A stretch of DNA of 64,000 nt from Streptomyces sp. CMB-StM0423 (GTDB taxonomy: Bacteria > Actinomycetota > Actinomycetes > Streptomycetales > Streptomycetaceae). This document shows, piece after piece, positions 61,356 to 64,000 of this stretch. The stretch is from contig NZ_CP025407.1 in assembly GCF_002847285.1 (NCBI RefSeq), positions 2,730,501-2,794,500 on the forward strand. The letters run 5' to 3'. The translations under genes were made by a program, and so were the position numbers. Position 1 is the stretch's first letter, and the number at the start of each line of letters is the position of its first letter. Below the pieces are notes generated by a model that had not been told where the DNA came from, made no database searches, and was given only the letters and a program-made list of their open reading frames with translations.

Positions 61356-62192
61356 CTACGCGGGCTGGCGCCAGCGGAGGGCGATCTCCGCCGCCGCCTT
61401 CTGCAGCGCCGGCACCAGCTCCGCCATGCGTTCGTCGGTGAGCCGGGCCTCGGGCCCGTAGATGCTGAGGGCGGCGACGAGGCTGCCCTGCGTGCCGATG
61501 GGCACGGCCACCCCGCAGCCGCCGGCGATCCACTCGCTGCGGCTCAGCGCGTAACCGTTCTGCCGGACCTCGGCGACCTGTCCCAGAATCCGGTCCGCGG
61601 CCGTCTCGTCAGGACCGTCGGCCACGTGCCCGGCCACCAGCCGGCGGAGTTCGTCCGCGGGCAGCAGGGACATCAGGACCCGGCCGGTGGCGCCGGAGAA
61701 CAGCGAGTAGGGCCGGCCCACGCCGGTGATGAGCCGCAGCGGCTGCGAACTCTCGGCCTCGTGCACGGTGACGCGGCGGCCGTCGACGATGGTGGAGATG
61801 CAGGCGGTCTCGCCGGTCACCGCGGCGATCCGGGCGGTGGTGCCGGTGGCGGCGCTGACCAGGTCGCTGTTGTCCGCGTGCTTCCAGGCGAGGGTGAGCG
61901 CGGCGGGCCCGACGACGTACTTGCGGGTGGCCTCGTCCGCGACGGCCAGGCCGACCCGCTCCAGGGAGGCGAGGATGCGCTGCGTGGAGCTCTTGCTGAT
62001 CGCGAGGTCGCGGCTCAGCTCGCGCACGCCACGAGGGTGGTCGGCTTCCGCGATGGCCTTGAGCACCATGAGCGCGTGATCCACGATCTGCACGGTCCCG
62101 GACCCCTGGGCGCCCCGCCCCGCACCGGCGGCGGCAGCCGCGCCGCCCTGCCCGGCGGGGGCCGCCGGCTCCGACGCCTCTCCGGTCGCCAT
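61356..62192 (-). CDS. IclR-family transcription regulator of the catabolic operon
   Basis: A 278-residue regulator. An Ala/Gly-rich head (1-35) precedes the winged helix over residues 35-95 (TVQIVDHALMVLKAIAEADHPRGVRELSRDLAISKSSTQRILASLERVGL) and the IclR effector domain (about 115-275, with RPYSLFSGATGRVLMSLLP and SIYGPEARLTDERM). ATG 62192 with GGAGAGG upstream. It ends at its own terminator, 213 bp before the operon's start codon. Two dyads on the operon promoter are its likely targets. The effector should relate to the operon substrate. Confidence 0.9.
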   Translation of the reverse strand: MATGEASEPAAPAGQGGAAAAAGAGRGAQGSGTVQIVDHALMVLKAIAEADHPRGVRELSRDLAISKSSTQRILASLERVGLAVADEATRKYVVGPAALTLAWKHADNSDLVSAATGTTARIAAVTGETACISTIVDGRRVTVHEAESSQPLRLITGVGRPYSLFSGATGRVLMSLLPADELRRLVAGHVADGPDETAADRILGQVAEVRQNGYALSRSEWIAGGCGVAVPIGTQGSLVAALSIYGPEARLTDERMAELVPALQKAAAEIALRWRQPA

Positions 62193-62700
62193 CGAGCCCG
62201 GTCCTCTCCCTCGCGGGCGCTCTCTGCACCGCCAGGAAGTATCACACAGGGCCCCATGAGCAGTCACTTCACGACCCCGGCGACCCGCTGGCACACTCCG
62301 GGCCGCCGACCCGGACCGAGTGGAGTCAGCTCACCAACAGGGCCTCCAGAAAGCGACTGGGTTGGCCGCTCCGCGAGAGAGTGAGCGCGTCCCAGGCACC
62401 GGCATCAGCCGGAGGCTGGTTTCGGCGGCAGCCTACGGCCCTCTCGCGCCCCGTCCAACGTGCCTGACCGATGTCCTCTGGTCTGGCCATGCCATCACGC
62501 TGTGCTACCGGATTCCTCCGGCCAACCTATAAACCGCGGACGCTCCAAGGGGGCGCGGGAAGTCGTGCCGCAGCCTCCGCTAGTGATTCCCAAACCCCCG
62601 GGCGAGGCCAGGATCGCACTTCTCTTCAACGCGTGACCGTGGCTAGCGTGGCATGGGCAGCGCTGCGGCTGTGGAGGGGCACCGGCAAGGGGAGAGGCAC
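62193..62700. other. Intergenic region with lower GC, no gene recognised
   Basis: These 508 bp separate the IclR gene from the RHS-type gene. GC content is visibly lower, around two thirds, which suggests acquired or decaying DNA. A minus-strand frame at 62326-62500 (ending QPSRFLEALLVS) looks faintly protein-like but lacks a ribosome site. It must hold the promoters of both flanking genes. Confidence 0.4.
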
Positions 62701-64000
62701 GTGGGAAATCGGCCTACGGATTGGCATGTGCTGGACCTGGACGAGGATCCCACACCCGGGGATCCGGAGCGGGTGAAGCAACTGGCCCGTGAACTGCATG
62801 ACTTCGCCGGTGACGTGGCGGACGCGCTGCGGCAGATCAAGGGCATGGCCGGTGAGGACGCGCTCCTTCGCTGGGCGGGCAAGACGGCGAAGGCGTTCCA
62901 GGACGAGTTCGAGGAAGTCCCCAAGAACCTCAAGAAGCTTCAGCGCTCCTACGACCTCGCCGGTGATGCCCTCGCCGCGTACTGGCCGAAGCTGGAGCGG
63001 GCTCAGTCCCTGGCCGACAGGGCGTTAGCCAGAGGCCGCGAGGCGCGTAACGAGCTGTCGTCCGCGACCGGCCGGCTGGACTCGGCCAACTCCTGGGTCG
63101 AGCGCGCCACGGCGAAAACCGAGGAGTACGACGAAAAGGAGGGCAAGGAGAAGCCCGACGAGTCCGAGGTACGCGCCGCCACCCGCAACGCCACCGACGC
63201 CAGGTCCGCCCGGGCCTCCGCGCAGACGGCCGTCGACAACGCCGAGTCCGGTCTCGAAGCCGCGAAGAAGATGGCGGCCGACGCGAAGAAGATGCGTGAG
63301 GATGCCGCGTCCGAGGCGAAGGACAAGCTGGAGGACGCCTCCGACGCCGGTATTCAGAACCGGAAGTGGTGGGAGAAGGCGGTCGACTGGGTCAAGGACA
63401 ACTGGGACACCATCGTCACCGTCTGCAAGGTCATCGTCGCGGTCCTCGGCATCGTCGTCCTGATCATCGGCGGGCCGCTCGCGTGGGTCGTCCTCGCGGC
63501 GGCTCTCGTGGTGCTGGCAGACACCCTGATCAAGTACCTGAACGGCGAAGCCTCCTTGTGGGACGTAGCGTTCGCCGCCCTCGACTGCATCCCCGGCATG
63601 AAGGGCCTCACCACCCTCGGCGGCCTGGCCAAGGGCCTCAAGGGCGGGCTCAATGCGATGAAGAGTCTGAAAGGCATGAGGGCCGCCGTGCTCGGGCTGG
63701 CCAAGCGGGGCCGCACCATGCTTGACGACGCCGCCCAAGGCGCGCACAACCGCCTCAAGAATGTCGTCTCCAAGCTCACCGACCCCGTCGACCTGGCTAC
63801 CGGCGCGATGTATCTGCCCCAAACCGATGTCAGGCTCCCCGGCCTGCTCCCGCTGGTCTTCACTCGACGCATTTCCTCCGCATACCGGGCCGGAGGATGG
63901 TTCGGCCCCACCTGGGCCTCGACCATCGATCAACACCTGGAAGTCGATGAGCGGGGCGTGGTCTTCGCGACCTGTGACGGCCGCCTGCTCGCCTACGCCC
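62701..64000 (+). CDS. RHS-family protein with type VII secretion N-terminus (partial, runs off the window)
   Basis: At least 433 residues, with no stop before the window edge. GTG 62701 has GGGGAGAGG upstream. Residues 20-190 are a helical, charged WXG-like region (DFAGDVADALRQIKG...WAGKTAKAFQDEF) typical of T7SS-secreted toxins, followed by a coiled coil (about 110-210), a long hydrophobic segment (VCKVIVAVLGIVVLIIGG, near 240-275), then a DUF6531-like start of an RHS region (DPVDLATGAMYLPQTDVRLPGLLPLVFTRRISS, FGPTWASTID). The rest, including the C-terminal toxin and any immunity gene, is beyond the edge. Confidence 0.82.
   Translation, partial: MGNRPTDWHVLDLDEDPTPGDPERVKQLARELHDFAGDVADALRQIKGMAGEDALLRWAGKTAKAFQDEFEEVPKNLKKLQRSYDLAGDALAAYWPKLERAQSLADRALARGREARNELSSATGRLDSANSWVERATAKTEEYDEKEGKEKPDESEVRAATRNATDARSARASAQTAVDNAESGLEAAKKMAADAKKMREDAASEAKDKLEDASDAGIQNRKWWEKAVDWVKDNWDTIVTVCKVIVAVLGIVVLIIGGPLAWVVLAAALVVLADTLIKYLNGEASLWDVAFAALDCIPGMKGLTTLGGLAKGLKGGLNAMKSLKGMRAAVLGLAKRGRTMLDDAAQGAHNRLKNVVSKLTDPVDLATGAMYLPQTDVRLPGLLPLVFTRRISSAYRAGGWFGPTWASTIDQHLEVDERGVVFATCDGRLLAYA

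Noticed and set aside
62326-62500. Minus-strand frame ending QPSRFLEALLVS as a gene
   Set aside because: Weak codon bias, no ribosome site and no recognisable domain; kept only as a note on the intergenic region.

Overview
The window is very GC-rich chromosomal DNA (coding third positions are almost all G or C, with frequent GTG and occasional TTG starts) from an actinobacterium, most likely Streptomyces or a close relative. Markers for this are mshB (mycothiol synthesis), a DasR-type chitinase operator, SpoIIE/RsbW-type phosphatase and kinase genes, an XRE-DUF397 pair, and an actinobacterial SdhC/SdhA/SdhB set. No rRNA, tRNA, CRISPR array or intact insertion sequence was seen. Nothing here comes from a database search; family names come from motifs and remembered family features.

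Left part, about 0.5-24 kb, looks like conserved core: a membrane protein; mshB with a downstream membrane-protein gene that appears frameshifted; a Pro-rich protein with a VanW/YoaR-type N-terminal domain; a surface protein with an LPHTG sorting signal; a five-gene oligopeptide ABC importer (6956-12641, minus strand); typA; an isolated oligopeptide-binding lipoprotein with a Lys/Glu-rich insertion; a small coiled-coil protein ahead of sdhC-sdhA-sdhB; and a PBP4-type D,D-carboxypeptidase.

Middle part, about 23.5-43.6 kb, is envelope, regulation and stress: a TPM-domain protein with PspA, a PAS-GAF-PP2C-HATPase regulator with a small RsbW-like kinase, a SPOR-like protein, a GntR/UTRA regulator, MgtE, a GH18 chitinase under a probable DasR operator, a PIG-L deacetylase, a MerR/TipA regulator with a 19-bp-spacer promoter, a LolD/FtsX-type exporter, an NmrA-like reductase, a Tat-exported repeat protein, an Rrf2 regulator without cysteines, and a histidine kinase with no response regulator beside it.

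Right part, 43.8-64 kb, looks more accessory. A second exporter (ATPase plus 810-aa permease) is followed by an ABC-F protein whose leader encodes an 11-residue peptide ending at the foot of a hairpin, as in ribosome-mediated attenuation. Next is an XRE/DUF397 pair with a doubled DUF397 motif. A compact ten-gene catabolic operon (61142 down to 50151, minus strand) follows: Asp/Glu-racemase-like enzyme, variant M19 dipeptidase, FAD oxidoreductase, complete peptide-type ABC importer, aldehyde dehydrogenase and a muconolactone-isomerase-like protein. An IclR gene lies just upstream, and two matching dyads sit on the predicted promoter. This operon is the best candidate for an uncharacterised system: import, hydrolysis, oxidation and aldehyde clearance of an unknown peptide-like or amine-containing compound. 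The window ends inside an RHS-type protein with a type VII secretion N-terminus.
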